Shown: positions 20,005 through 29,396, counted from the first letter of the stretch. The stretch is 64,000 bases of DNA from Planctomycetota bacterium (GCA_029260735.1 JAJDCR010000140.1:1-64000), one strand, 5' to 3'. Numbers and translations are program-made. Notes: generated by a model not told the origin, from the letters alone.

Positions 20005-21038
20005 AACAAAGCATTCTTCGAATATTGCCAGGGCTCGCTCTTGTCTTGGCTTTGGCAATACCCATTCATTTTGTCCACCAGGAAACTCCTAAGTATTTCC
20101 AGAAAGTTTTAGGAGAAGCGGTTTGTGGTATAGCTCTTGGCCTTTGCATTAGCAATCTATTTTCTCTTTCTTCTTCTTGGAAAGAGGGAATACGTTTTTG
20201 CTTTGGAAATGTCTTAAAGTTTGCTATCATTTTATTAGGAGTACGTATCTCTTTTGAAAAGATAATTGAAATCGGAGGAGGAGCTCTTTTTCTCATTGTG
20301 GGGTTAATAGTTCTGGCTTTATGGTTAAGCTATCAGCTCGGAAAGTGGATGCAGATTTCTCCCAAACTAGCTACTTTAATTGGGGTAGGAACAGCGGTTT
20401 GTGGAAATACTGCTATTTCTGCTATTGCTCCTGCCATCGAGGCAAAAGATGAAGAAATGTCTTTTGCCATAGCTGTCAATACTCTCTTTGGAACCCTTGC
20501 CGTTTTTCTCTATCCTTTAATGGGAGAGTACCTTCAGTTAAGCGATACCTTCTTTGGGTTTTGGGCAGGAACAGCAATTAACGATACCTCTCAAGTCGTT
20601 GCAGCTGGTTTTTCTTATAGTCCAGAAGCCGGAAATTGGGCTACTACAGTTAAGCTTACCCGAAATGCCCTTATGGGCTTTGTCATTGTTGGTGTGACCT
20701 TACTTCATAGCTCTGAAACAAATTCCGACACAGAAAAAAAATCGTGGTGGAAAAATATAAAGCTACCCGGCTTTATTTTGCTTTTTCTGCTTGTCGCAGC
20801 AGTCAATTCCTTGGGATTTTTTCAATGGATCAGCAACAACGGTTATCCCCATTTAGTCTCTCATATAAATAAACTCACGCAATTTCTTATCTTAATAGCT
20901 CTGGTTGCGGTGGGCTTAAACACAAGATTCACTTCTATGAAGAAAATTGGCTGGCGTCCTTTCTTTGTAGGGTTTGCTACTGCTTCTGTGATATCCATAA
21001 CCAGCTTTTCTTTGATCCACTTTTTTCGATTGGGGTAG
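20001..21038 (+). CDS. YeiH/UPF0324 family membrane protein (putative sulfate exporter)
   Basis: This 345-residue protein has about ten hydrophobic segments. It carries the family's conserved stretches: KFAIILLGVRIS, GVGTAVCGNTAISA, AGTAINDTSQVVAAG and KLTRNALMG. Family members are annotated as putative sulfate or anion exporters, but evidence for the substrate is thin. Translation starts at a GTG whose GTGA overlaps the stop of the MscS-type gene, so it is probably translationally coupled. The adenylate cyclase gene begins five bases after its stop. Confidence 0.88.
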   Translation: MKQSILRILPGLALVLALAIPIHFVHQETPKYFQKVLGEAVCGIALGLCISNLFSLSSSWKEGIRFCFGNVLKFAIILLGVRISFEKIIEIGGGALFLIVGLIVLALWLSYQLGKWMQISPKLATLIGVGTAVCGNTAISAIAPAIEAKDEEMSFAIAVNTLFGTLAVFLYPLMGEYLQLSDTFFGFWAGTAINDTSQVVAAGFSYSPEAGNWATTVKLTRNALMGFVIVGVTLLHSSETNSDTEKKSWWKNIKLPGFILLFLLVAAVNSLGFFQWISNNGYPHLVSHINKLTQFLILIALVAVGLNTRFTSMKKIGWRPFFVGFATASVISITSFSLIHFFRLG

Positions 21039-21042
21039 ATTC

Positions 21043-23256
21043 ATGGTTCGAGTGAGTATCAAAACTAGTATTCTGGGTTCATTGGTGGCTCTAGTTTTAT
21101 TTGCTTCTGGGGTCTTGATTAGTATTTCCTATTTGAATTCTCGGGTTTCCATCTTTTTCTTAATGGAAAGTATTATGGGGAATATCTCTTCGCACATGAT
21201 TGACCGTTGCCAAAGCTACTTGGATACAGCCACGGCTAGCTCTGAGTTTAGCAAACAATTAGCCGGTCATAATATTTTGAATACTCATAAATCAAATGAG
21301 TTGATCCAATATGGAAAAGAAATGCTTCGGGTAAACCGTGAATTTGCTATGGTGAACTACGCCGACACCCAAGGTAATTTTGTTATGGCTAAGAGAATGC
21401 CCGACGGAAGCTTTAGTGCAAAAATTATCCGGCGGGGAGAAAAACAAGCCCGAATTGTCTGGCAGCATGAAAACTCTGATTGGGGAAAGGATTTCTCCAA
21501 CTCTGAAGAACCACTAGAATCGGTTTACGATCCCCGAAAACGTCCTTGGTATATCCAAGCAGTGGAAAAGAAAAGGCTGATTTGGACAAATGTCTACATT
21601 TTTTACTCTGACCAACGACCAGGAATCACTTGTGCTAATCCTGTGTACGACGAAAAAGGAGAATTGCTGGGAGTGGTCGGCATTGATATCAGTTTTGCAG
21701 AACTCTCTTATTTCCTCAGTAAACTAAATTTGGGTAAAGAAGGAAAAGCTTTCATCCTCAATGGCAATGACGAAATTATTGCTTTTCCCATAAAAAACCC
21801 CGAAGCTCTCCAGCACTTAGTGAAAACAAAAGTTGACAAGGGAGCCAAAGAGTACAGGCTTATCCACGTTGAAAACGTAAATGATCCTGTTATTGCTGCG
21901 ACCTTCAAAGCAGTGAAGAAGAAAATAAAGAGTATTCAAGATTGGAAAGAACGCCTCAAGAAAATCAAAGGAAGTGTCGAGGAAAAAAACTACCAATCTT
22001 ACTTTAGAGAAGCCTCCTCTTTTTTATCGGAAGAAACCATCAACGTATCCTTTGCTCATAGTGGCAAGCGCTATATCACAATGTATAGGCCTTTTCCCGC
22101 GGACACTATCTGGAATTGGACCATAGCTGTAGTTATGCCCGAAGAAGATTTTATGAAAGGTGTTTACTGGAGCAATACAGTGAGCCTCATCATATCGCTT
22201 TTTTGTGTGGGAATTGCCGTCCTCTTTGGTTTTTATCTATCCAAAAAAATATCCCTTCCTCTCGCTCAGCTAGAGAAAGAAATGGATAAAGTGAAAAACT
22301 TTGAGTTAGATTCTCAAAGTAATGTGACCTCTTTCATCAAAGAAGTAGACAGCATGGCCTCCACTTTTGAAAAAATGAGAACGAGCTTAAAATCCTTCGA
22401 AAAATTTGTTCCTTCTGGCGTAGTAGGACAACTTTTAGACAAAGGACAAGAAGCGGTTTTAGGAGGAGAGAAAAAAGAACTTACTATCTACTTCTCCGAC
22501 ATCGTTGGTTTCACTTCTATCGCAGAAAAAATGTCTCCCGAAGAGCTTGTGGAAGATTTAGCTATTTATCTCGAAAACATGAGTTCCATTATTTGTCAGA
22601 ACCAAGGCACAGTGGACAAGTACATCGGGGATGCTATTATGGCTTTTTGGGGAGCACCTAACCCTGTCGAAAACCATGCTCTCATGGCTTGTAAATCTGC
22701 CTTAGAGTGCCAAGAAGAGCTCGATAATCTTTGCCAAAAATGGGCTAAGGAAGGCAAAACTATCTTCCAAGCGCGTATTGGTCTAAATAGTGGAGAAGTT
22801 ATCGTCGGAAACATGGGCTCAAGTAACCGCCTAAACTACACAGTTATAGGTGATGCTGTTAACCTAGCCAGCCGCTATGAAGCAATCAACAAATACTATG
22901 GTACCAAAATTATTATAGGAGAAGAGACCTACCAAGCAACAAAAGAACATATGCTTTCGCGCTTAGTCGATTTTGTTGCGGTCAAAGGGAAAAGCAAAGG
23001 CACCCCGATCTATGAGCTAATCGGAGAACACACCAAAGTAACCACCGAACAAAAACACTTTGCTAAGATTTTTGACGAAGGAGTCAAACTCTACCAAGCA
23101 AAACGCTGGGAAGAAGCTATTGCTAATTTTACCCAAGCCTCTCAAATTGTACCCAGTGACTTGCCCTCGACAATGTTCATCGAACGTTGTCAGCACTACC
23201 AAGAGAATCCTCCCGGAGAGGACTGGAGCGGTATTTTAAAATTGAAGAAGAAGTAG
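21043..23256 (+). CDS. Membrane adenylate cyclase, class III, with Cache and HAMP domains
   Basis: This 737-residue protein has an N-terminal membrane helix (about 10-32), an extracytoplasmic double-Cache sensor (about 40-365), a second helix (about 375-397) and HAMP. The class III cyclase domain spans about 475-660, and a TPR-like pair follows at about 680-725. Metal-binding Asp residues lie in FSDIVGFTS and YIGDAIMAFWG, and the transition-state region lies in GDAVNLASR. Lys in DKYIGD and Thr in YTVIGD match the adenine-specifying residues of class IIIb, so cAMP is the likely product. The gene is the third of a unit with the MscS-type and YeiH-type genes, suggesting that extracellular or osmotic cues feed cAMP. 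Its TAG stop is also the first triplet of a dispersed palindromic repeat, so the C-terminus may have been reset by an insertion. Confidence 0.9.
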   Translation: MVRVSIKTSILGSLVALVLFASGVLISISYLNSRVSIFFLMESIMGNISSHMIDRCQSYLDTATASSEFSKQLAGHNILNTHKSNELIQYGKEMLRVNREFAMVNYADTQGNFVMAKRMPDGSFSAKIIRRGEKQARIVWQHENSDWGKDFSNSEEPLESVYDPRKRPWYIQAVEKKRLIWTNVYIFYSDQRPGITCANPVYDEKGELLGVVGIDISFAELSYFLSKLNLGKEGKAFILNGNDEIIAFPIKNPEALQHLVKTKVDKGAKEYRLIHVENVNDPVIAATFKAVKKKIKSIQDWKERLKKIKGSVEEKNYQSYFREASSFLSEETINVSFAHSGKRYITMYRPFPADTIWNWTIAVVMPEEDFMKGVYWSNTVSLIISLFCVGIAVLFGFYLSKKISLPLAQLEKEMDKVKNFELDSQSNVTSFIKEVDSMASTFEKMRTSLKSFEKFVPSGVVGQLLDKGQEAVLGGEKKELTIYFSDIVGFTSIAEKMSPEELVEDLAIYLENMSSIICQNQGTVDKYIGDAIMAFWGAPNPVENHALMACKSALECQEELDNLCQKWAKEGKTIFQARIGLNSGEVIVGNMGSSNRLNYTVIGDAVNLASRYEAINKYYGTKIIIGEETYQATKEHMLSRLVDFVAVKGKSKGTPIYELIGEHTKVTTEQKHFAKIFDEGVKLYQAKRWEEAIANFTQASQIVPSDLPSTMFIERCQHYQENPPGEDWSGILKLKKK

Positions 23257-23306
23257 GGACAACAACGAGGGCCTGCCTGCAGGGCCCTTGTGGTTGTCCG
23301 GTTACA
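23254..23306. repeat. Dispersed palindromic repeat, copy A
   Basis: The copy begins TAGGGACAAC and ends GGTTGTCCGGTTAC, with inverted arms around a short G/C-rich loop. The first TAG is the stop codon of the cyclase gene. Related copies lie at 23390-23497, 43219-43323, 43412-43466 and 52087-52141. Confidence 0.85.
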
Positions 23307-23389
23307 TTGAAACGAAGTCCTGCGGGCAGCAAGCATATTCAGTTAAGGGAAACATAGAGAAAATAAAGAATATAGGACGATTTTGTTTC

Positions 23390-23497
23390 TCTAATCATTG
23401 AAAAGCGAAAGATTAGGTTTTCTTGAGAATTAGGTTTTACCAGACGTTACGGACAACCACGAGGGTCCTTGCGGACGGCCTTCGTTGTTGTCCCTAC
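23390..23497. repeat. Dispersed palindromic repeat, copy B (long form)
   Basis: The core (23445-23497) is the inverse of copy A. Upstream of the core an extra 55-nt segment with GATTAGGTTTT and TTAGGTTTTA matches the long form of copy C. The terminal CTA (23494-23496) is the TAG stop of the minus-strand gene that follows. Copies A and B thus flank a 140-nt spacer between two convergent genes. Confidence 0.85.
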
Positions 23498-23874
23498 GTC
23501 ACACTACTCTCCCGGGATTTGTGCAAAAATCTCCGAGCATTCCCCTCTTCATCGTAGTGATCCATCCCTTTCCATTCCACGGCCGAGAGCCACTTTATAG
23601 CGTCCTCATGTTCCCCCTTCAAACTCGCTTGGATTCCTTTCTGAAAACGCCATCCAAAATAAGAATGCACCACTGTGTGAAAAAGAGTGGTCAGGAGAAA
23701 AATTCCTCCTCCTACCCAAAGAGCAACGAGGGGGGGGAATTCCAAAATTTGGCTTTTGCTTAGGCCAAAAAATAAAGCGGCAATGATGAGTCCGGCTAAG
23801 AACCCCACACTCAGGTTATACAAGTTGAGACCTCGTTTAAACTCTGAGGTGAAGCTAGGTTTATATTCACTCAT
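23494..23874 (-). CDS. Small hypothetical membrane protein
   Basis: I do not recognise this 126-residue protein. It has two predicted membrane helices (about 22-42 and 50-70). The C-terminal half, soluble and including GIQASLKGEHEDAIKWL, resembles a single TPR helix pair. The ATG at 23874 is preceded by an A/G-rich stretch (AAGAAAG). The stop codon lies inside dispersed repeat copy B, so the last residues may not be ancestral. It is convergent with the adenylate cyclase gene and divergent from the thioesterase gene. Confidence 0.6.
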   Translation of the reverse strand: MSEYKPSFTSEFKRGLNLYNLSVGFLAGLIIAALFFGLSKSQILEFPPLVALWVGGGIFLLTTLFHTVVHSYFGWRFQKGIQASLKGEHEDAIKWLSAVEWKGMDHYDEEGNARRFLHKSRESSVT

Positions 23875-23966
23875 AATTTTTCTTTCTTATTGTTTGTCTT
23901 ACAATTACAATAATCACCGTAATAAATTATTCTACAGAAAAAATATCGCTGAAGGAAAAGGATTTT

Positions 23967-24494
23967 TTGCAAATGTACCCTTATTTTCGATTGCTTAAGG
24001 TAGGTGCTTCGACCTTTTTTCGCCCTCCTCTTGCTTTGGGTGAAGTGAGTGAGATCAAAATGCGAGTGTGGTTAGGTGACTTGGATTTCTATCCTGAACT
24101 AAACAACGGACGACACTTGGCTTTAATGGACATGGGGCGGCTCGATTTTGCTGCTCGGAGTGGATTTTTAAGGACCGCTACTCAAAAGAAATGGACTTTG
24201 GCTGTTGCTGGAATTAGTGTTCGCTATCGGCGCCGTCTTTTGCCTCTGCGTTCTTTCATTCTCAAGACAGAGCTAATTGGATACGATGAGCGCTGGTTCT
24301 ATTTTCATCAAAGAACCGAGCGAGAGGGAAAAGTGTGCTCCTCGGCCTTAGTGCGAGTAGCTCTGACTTCTAAAAAAGGTCTTGTTCCGGTAGAAGAGGC
24401 ACTACAGGCTACTGATGCCTCGGATTGGCAACCCATTCTTCCTGACTGGGTGCAAGCCTGGATTGAAGCGGAAAAAGTCCGGCCTGTTATTTAA
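23967..24494 (+). CDS. Acyl-CoA thioesterase-like hotdog protein (THEM6-like)
   Basis: This protein of about 175 residues has the hotdog thioesterase pattern of the THEM6/4HBT-like family: DLDFYPELNNGRHLALMD followed by RLDFAARSG. The motif holds the conserved Asp and Asn of the hotdog active-site helix. The family hydrolyses or binds acyl thioesters; the substrate is unknown. The start is ambiguous. AAGGA at 23957-23961 sits five nt before a TTG (23967) and eleven before an in-frame ATG (23973). I keep the TTG with low preference. It stands alone between divergent neighbours. Confidence 0.78.
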   Translation: MQMYPYFRLLKVGASTFFRPPLALGEVSEIKMRVWLGDLDFYPELNNGRHLALMDMGRLDFAARSGFLRTATQKKWTLAVAGISVRYRRRLLPLRSFILKTELIGYDERWFYFHQRTEREGKVCSSALVRVALTSKKGLVPVEEALQATDASDWQPILPDWVQAWIEAEKVRPVI

Positions 24495-24525
24495 GACATA
24501 CCTATTCTCTGCTTGAGCTGACTTA

Positions 24526-24554
24526 TTGACTTGGAAAAGATTTTCCTATATAAT
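24526..24554 (+). promoter_or_regulatory. Strong sigma70 promoter of the amidase gene
   Basis: TTGACT (24526-24531), a 17-nt spacer and a perfect TATAAT (24549-24554) lie 62 nt upstream of the ATG at 24617. The ribosome site AAGGAGAGG precedes the start. Confidence 0.75.
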
Positions 24555-24616
24555 ATAGTTATATTTACAAAATTTCCGAGTCTTTTTCTCGGAGTTTTCT
24601 TTAACAAGGAGAGGTC

Positions 24617-25843
24617 ATGACGAAATATATTATTTGTTTACTTCTTTTTTTGGCGACCAGTTTGTCTTATGGACAAATCATTTGCATCGATGCGGGGCAT
24701 GGGGGAAGTGATCCTGGAGCCGTCGGCAACGGACTGCAAGAAAAGAACATCAACTTAGACGTAGCTAAGCGTTTGGCTCGTTTGCTTTCGAATGATGGCT
24801 ACGATGCTCGCTTAGTGCGAAGTAACGACAGTGCGGTTAGTTTATCTGGTCGTACAAGCTATGCCAATAGAATTGGTGCTAAATACTTTATTAGCATTCA
24901 TTGCAATGCGTTTAATAAAAGTGCCCGTGGAACAGAAACTTTTGCCTATACTCAGGGAAGTTCCAAGTCTTTTGGACTACGTAACTCTGTCCATCCAGAA
25001 ATTGTCCGGGCTATGAGCACAGTGGACCGAGGTGTCAAAACAGCGAACTTCTATGTTATTAAGCATACCAATATGCCCGCGATTTTGTGTGAGTTAGCTT
25101 TTATTGATTATCCTAAGGATGCGGCCAAACTGGGAGATAGTTTCTACCGAGACAAATGTGCCCAAGCGATCCGCCGAGGCCTAAATAAGACGATGGATAT
25201 TGCCGAAGAAGGACTTGCTAATTATTATATGGCTCCTCGTTGGTCTGAAAATGGGGATTCCTTAATCGTAACAACTTCTCGCCAAGAAAATCACTATCGA
25301 ATGAGTTTTTCCGGTGAAGTATCTCCTTCTTTTCAAGCGAATACCCAAAGTATCCGTTGCGAAGAAGGGAAAGTTGCTCTAGAAGGAATTACTATTTCTC
25401 TGGAGAACGACATTATCTATCACGCGGAAGTTTCTCCCAATGGCGAAAAAATCGTGTTAGAATCTCTCGAACAAGGGATTTTAGTTTGCGATAAATTTGG
25501 CCAAAATATCCAAGCTATTGCCAAGGGAAACAACCCTTGCTGGAGTGCGGATAGCCAGTCTCTCGTCTTTGATCAAACTATCGACAACGGACATGATCTT
25601 GTTGCCAGTAACTTAATCATGGTAAAACTAGAGAATCCTAAGGAATTGATTTATCTTCTCAAAACCGAAGGACTTTTTCAGAAAAATGAAAAAACTCATA
25701 GCCATGAAAACAGCATCAAGCTTTTGCCCCAGCGCCCTAGTTTATCTCCCGGTGGAAAAAAAATTGCCTTTGATATGGAAGGTAAGATTTACATCGCCGA
25801 GCTAAACGAAAATCAATTGGAAAACTTCCAGTTGATTAAGTAA
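24617..25843 (+). CDS. Secreted N-acetylmuramoyl-L-alanine amidase (Amidase_3) with C-terminal propeller-like domain
   Basis: A signal peptide (residues 1-20, ending SYGQ) precedes an Amidase_3 domain at about 21-195. The zinc ligands and catalytic residues are visible: His28 in AGHGG, Glu42 in LQEKN, His95 in SIHCN and Glu159 in CELAF. The enzyme should cleave the bond between MurNAc and L-Ala of peptidoglycan, in the periplasm. Residues about 205-405 carry repeated beta strands of TolB/PD40 type (RWSENGDSL, SPNGEKI, WSADSQSL, SPGGKKIAF), suggesting a small propeller. That domain is not usual for this enzyme and may bind the wall or a partner. The gene has its own near-perfect promoter and AAGGAGAGG ribosome site. 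Confidence 0.9.
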   Translation: MTKYIICLLLFLATSLSYGQIICIDAGHGGSDPGAVGNGLQEKNINLDVAKRLARLLSNDGYDARLVRSNDSAVSLSGRTSYANRIGAKYFISIHCNAFNKSARGTETFAYTQGSSKSFGLRNSVHPEIVRAMSTVDRGVKTANFYVIKHTNMPAILCELAFIDYPKDAAKLGDSFYRDKCAQAIRRGLNKTMDIAEEGLANYYMAPRWSENGDSLIVTTSRQENHYRMSFSGEVSPSFQANTQSIRCEEGKVALEGITISLENDIIYHAEVSPNGEKIVLESLEQGILVCDKFGQNIQAIAKGNNPCWSADSQSLVFDQTIDNGHDLVASNLIMVKLENPKELIYLLKTEGLFQKNEKTHSHENSIKLLPQRPSLSPGGKKIAFDMEGKIYIAELNENQLENFQLIK

Positions 25844-25899
25844 GGGTAGGCTGACCAGAAACCGTCCTTTAGTAATATATGCTCTGGAGGACTTTGGCT

Positions 25900-26153
25900 C
25901 GACTACTGTTGAAATAAGAGTAGAGAAGGTATTCACTGCGGAGCAGTGGGGGAACGTAGCCAGGGGTTTTAACCCCTGGAAATAAAAGGATACAAATAAA
26001 CTGGTGCCGTAGGTACCAAGGGAGTTATGTCCTGCGTACCTACGGCACGCTATTGTTTATTCCTCTTGTTCCAGGGCATAAATGCCCTGGCTACGTCCCT
26101 CAGTCGCTACGCGACCATAAACCAAAAGAAATCCTTTATTTCAACAGTAGTCG
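25900..26153. mobile_element. Nested palindromic, MITE-like element
   Basis: The 352-nt gap between the amidase and RND genes holds no gene. It is largely a 254-nt nested palindrome. The outer arms are a perfect 18-bp inverted repeat (CGACTACTGTTGAAATAA at 25900-25917; complement at 26136-26153). Inside it, ACGTAGCCAGGG (25953-25964) pairs with CCCTGGCTACGT (26085-26096), each next to its own small hairpin. At the centre GTGCCGTAGGTAC (26004-26016) pairs with 26036-26048. No transposase frame is present, which fits a non-autonomous element. Confidence 0.7.
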
Positions 26154-26195
26154 GGCTTTGGCTCCCTCGCAATTGCAAACAACCAAACAACCCCC

Positions 26196-29100
26196 TCAAG
26201 AGCGAAAAACACTCGCCGCCACCCGCCAAAAAATATCCCGTAAATCATCAAAAAAAGTATAAAACACAGGCACTATTAGTAAAGTCAGAAGAGTAGACAT
26301 TCCCAGTCCTCCAATAACTGTTCTCCCCAAAGGAAAGTAAGGTGTCCCGACAAAGTCGGAATTTCCCAATGCCATCGGTAAAAGCCCAATCAAGGTGGTT
26401 AAGGAAGTCATCAAAATCGGTCGAAAACGGGCGTGGCCTGCTTCTAAAATAGCCTCATTTCTCTCCATACCTTCGTTACGTAGTCGATTGATATAATCGA
26501 CAAGAACAATTCCGTTATTCACCACTACTCCTGCTAAAACTAAGCAACCCAAAAAAGACATCATGCCCATCGCAGTGTTTGTTAAATATAAGATCCAATA
26601 AACTCCAATGAAGGCAAAGGGAATCGATAAAATGATCGAAAAGGGTAAAAGGAGAGATTCAAAGAGAAAGCCCATTAGCAAAAAGACAAAGGTAACTCCG
26701 AGAAGAAAAGCAAACATAAAATCAGCTTCGCTACTTTCCATATCGGCAAAACGACCTTCTTTATTGATTGTGTATCCTCGGGGAAGAGAAACACTCGCTA
26801 AACGTTCATCAATCGCTGCTCCAAATTTTTGAAGATCCTCCTCCTCTGTCACAACATTGAGAGTGTATGATATTTTGCGGTCTGTTTTCTGAATAGCATC
26901 CGCTCCCTTGCGGATTTCTGCATGGGCAATGTTGTGGAGAGGTAAACTCTCTTCTTCTAGATTAAAAATTCTCAAGTCTTTGAGTTTGTCTAGGCTCTCT
27001 AGTCCTTGGCTGGAGAATTGCATCGTGATTTCGATTTCGTGATCTTTCTCTTGAAAATCAGAGATGCGAGATCCACGCAGAGCACCAGAAATAACCTGAG
27101 CGGTTTCACGAGGAGAAACCTTGTATTTTTGGGTTAACTCTCGATTGAGATAAAGGATAATTTCTTCAACTTGGTCTTCTTCTTCGGGAGTCACTTCAAC
27201 CACTCCGGGCATTCCGACGAGAAGATCTTGTATTTTTTCGCCTAACTCCCGTAAGGTTTGAGGATCTTCCCCGCGAATAACAATGGGAACATCTCCTCCT
27301 TCCCCACCAGAGCCACGTCCTTTATCCCAGCTCCCCTTTATTTCAATTCCGGGAAGTTCAGGAAGAAGACTTTCCAGCTCTTTTGTGATTTCCGGGGTGC
27401 TGCGGATAGCTTGGTCTAAGTCCGTTAGCCAAATACGAATTCGCCCTCGGTCGTCATTGCAATGAGCTAGAATATTTTTTACTTCCAAACGTTCCTTATT
27501 AGCTAAAATAACCTGCTCTAGCTTATACATAGCATCACTATTTTTATAGACATCTTTGACATCTTGGTAGCTAATGCGAATTCGTAAAGATCTTTCGACT
27601 CCGCTTCCTTGGTCTGTGCGACCGAGACTCTGATGGATGAGATAGGTTGAAAAAAATAAAGGGAGAAGAATAAAGCAAATAGTTTCAAAGCGATGGGAAA
27701 GAATCCAAGTTAGAGATTTTCTGTAGAGAAGAAGAGATTTGTCAATAAGGTTTTCGCAGTAAAGGCTCCAGGCAGGAGTTTCTTTGGGAGCTTTATTTGA
27801 TTTGTACTGCTCGACATAAACAACTACCGTAGGGATAAAAACGAGGGCAGCAAAAAGAGAAGCGATCAAAGAGAAACAAACCGCTCCTCCCATTTCACTC
27901 ATAAAAAATTTAAAGGAGGCATCTGGGTTCATAACCATTAAGGGTAAAAAAACAACTAGGGTCGTTGAAGTGGCCAGAAAAATCGCAAGCCCGACTTCCC
28001 CGACTCCCACCACCGCCGCTTCTCGGGGAGACAGCCCCTTCTCTATGTAGCGGTAGATATTTTCAACAACGACGACCGCATTATCTAAGAGCATCCCAAC
28101 GGCGAGAGTAAAACCCATTAAGGAAAGTAGATTTAGGGTACTCCCATTAAAATGCACAACGATCAAGCTCATAAACAAAGAAAAGGGAATCGACAAAGTG
28201 ATTAGTGCTGTCATGTTCACTTTACGCAAAAAGAAAAAAAGAATCATAACAGCAAAGAGAGCCCCCCAGAAAAGGGTTTCTCCTAAAGTAAAAAGAGACT
28301 CCCTAATCAACTGTCCTTCGTCGTGTAAAATAGAAAAAGAGTACTTAGAAAACCTTTGGTCTTGCTTTTGAAGTTGCTCCATGAGTTGGTTCACTCGTCG
28401 GCAAATATCAACTGTATTTGCCGCAGATTCTTTGTAGACCTCGACAAAAACAGCGGGTTTCCCGTTAATGCGAACTCGGAAACTATCTAAGCTTTTGCTA
28501 TAGCCAATAAAGGAGGAAATATCTTTCAACTTGATTGTTTCATTGACAGGATAGTTCTGAATTTCCGAAAGCTTATTAAATTTCCCCAGAGAACGGATGG
28601 TAAAGTTATGCCCTTGTTGTTCGACTATTCCCCCTGTTGAATCGGTATTCGTTGCTCGTAAACGACTGAGCAGTTTTCCGACGTTAACATTGTGACTTTG
28701 GACTTTGGATCGATCTAAATAGATCGCTATTTTCTTGGCATAGGTACCAAATAGTTCGACTTGGGCAATGCCTGCTTCTTGTTCTAAACGAGGAATAAAG
28801 ATCCTTTTTAGCCGTTCGGCATTCTCTATCCATTCTTCCAAAGCCGTTTCTTGGTTACTCTCCTCTGTTTGAGCATAAACCCCGATAAAAAAAATAGGAA
28901 AGTCATTGAAGTTGAATTTTCGGATAGTGTAGCGGCGAACATCTTCGGGAAATTCAGGCCTAAGTCGTTCCATTCGATCTTGCAATTGAGCATAGGCGTC
29001 TGGCATACTAACGGAGTTACTAAACTTAATCCGAACCCTAGTTCCATTTGCGGAGGAAGAGGATTTAGTTTCCAATATTCCAGGTATTGTCCCAATCATG

Positions 29101-29339
29101 TCTTCAATCGGGCGGGTTATTTGTCTCTCTACATCAGCAGGATTCGCGTTATCATAGGGAACTCGAATACTGAGATAAGGAGGATCAAAGCCCGAAGGGA
29201 GCATTTGAAGAGGAATTTTTTGAAATGAAATAGCCCCGGTGACCAAAATACTAATAAACATCATCAAAACAGTGATGGGTTTGTTAATGAGCCATGCGGC
29301 CCAGGAATACTCTAGTGATGAGGAATAATCTTGCTCCAT
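26196..29339 (-). CDS. RND-family efflux transporter (AcrB/HAE1-like)
   Basis: This 1047-residue inner-membrane protein has the RND plan: TM1 near 18-36, a large periplasmic loop, a block of helices, a second loop and a second block. Conserved RND stretches are present: PADVERQITRPIED in the first porter region, GMLLDNAVVVVENIYR in TM4 with the proton-relay Asp, and GVVVNNGIVLVDYINRLR in TM10. The substrate class cannot be assigned. No periplasmic adaptor or outer-membrane channel gene is adjacent, which is unusual for a tripartite pump, so partners must be encoded elsewhere. Beta-oxidation genes lie upstream on the same strand across a 149-nt gap containing a palindromic element. Confidence 0.92.
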   Translation of the reverse strand: MEQDYSSSLEYSWAAWLINKPITVLMMFISILVTGAISFQKIPLQMLPSGFDPPYLSIRVPYDNANPADVERQITRPIEDMIGTIPGILETKSSSSANGTRVRIKFSNSVSMPDAYAQLQDRMERLRPEFPEDVRRYTIRKFNFNDFPIFFIGVYAQTEESNQETALEEWIENAERLKRIFIPRLEQEAGIAQVELFGTYAKKIAIYLDRSKVQSHNVNVGKLLSRLRATNTDSTGGIVEQQGHNFTIRSLGKFNKLSEIQNYPVNETIKLKDISSFIGYSKSLDSFRVRINGKPAVFVEVYKESAANTVDICRRVNQLMEQLQKQDQRFSKYSFSILHDEGQLIRESLFTLGETLFWGALFAVMILFFFLRKVNMTALITLSIPFSLFMSLIVVHFNGSTLNLLSLMGFTLAVGMLLDNAVVVVENIYRYIEKGLSPREAAVVGVGEVGLAIFLATSTTLVVFLPLMVMNPDASFKFFMSEMGGAVCFSLIASLFAALVFIPTVVVYVEQYKSNKAPKETPAWSLYCENLIDKSLLLYRKSLTWILSHRFETICFILLPLFFSTYLIHQSLGRTDQGSGVERSLRIRISYQDVKDVYKNSDAMYKLEQVILANKERLEVKNILAHCNDDRGRIRIWLTDLDQAIRSTPEITKELESLLPELPGIEIKGSWDKGRGSGGEGGDVPIVIRGEDPQTLRELGEKIQDLLVGMPGVVEVTPEEEDQVEEIILYLNRELTQKYKVSPRETAQVISGALRGSRISDFQEKDHEIEITMQFSSQGLESLDKLKDLRIFNLEEESLPLHNIAHAEIRKGADAIQKTDRKISYTLNVVTEEEDLQKFGAAIDERLASVSLPRGYTINKEGRFADMESSEADFMFAFLLGVTFVFLLMGFLFESLLLPFSIILSIPFAFIGVYWILYLTNTAMGMMSFLGCLVLAGVVVNNGIVLVDYINRLRNEGMERNEAILEAGHARFRPILMTSLTTLIGLLPMALGNSDFVGTPYFPLGRTVIGGLGMSTLLTLLIVPVFYTFFDDLRDIFWRVAASVFRS

Positions 29340-29396
29340 AGAATGGTCTCGGTTCTGTGTGGGGTTGGGGAAAGAATTTTTTCGTAGTAAAGATAG

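Noticed and set aside
19683..20078. Minus-strand frame of 131 codons rich in Ser and Phe
   Set aside because: It is the shadow of the Glu/Lys-rich tail of the MscS-type gene and overlaps the start of the next gene.
26027..26296. Two overlapping plus-strand frames of 69 and 89 codons
   Set aside because: They lie within the nested palindromic element and the end of the RND gene on the opposite strand.
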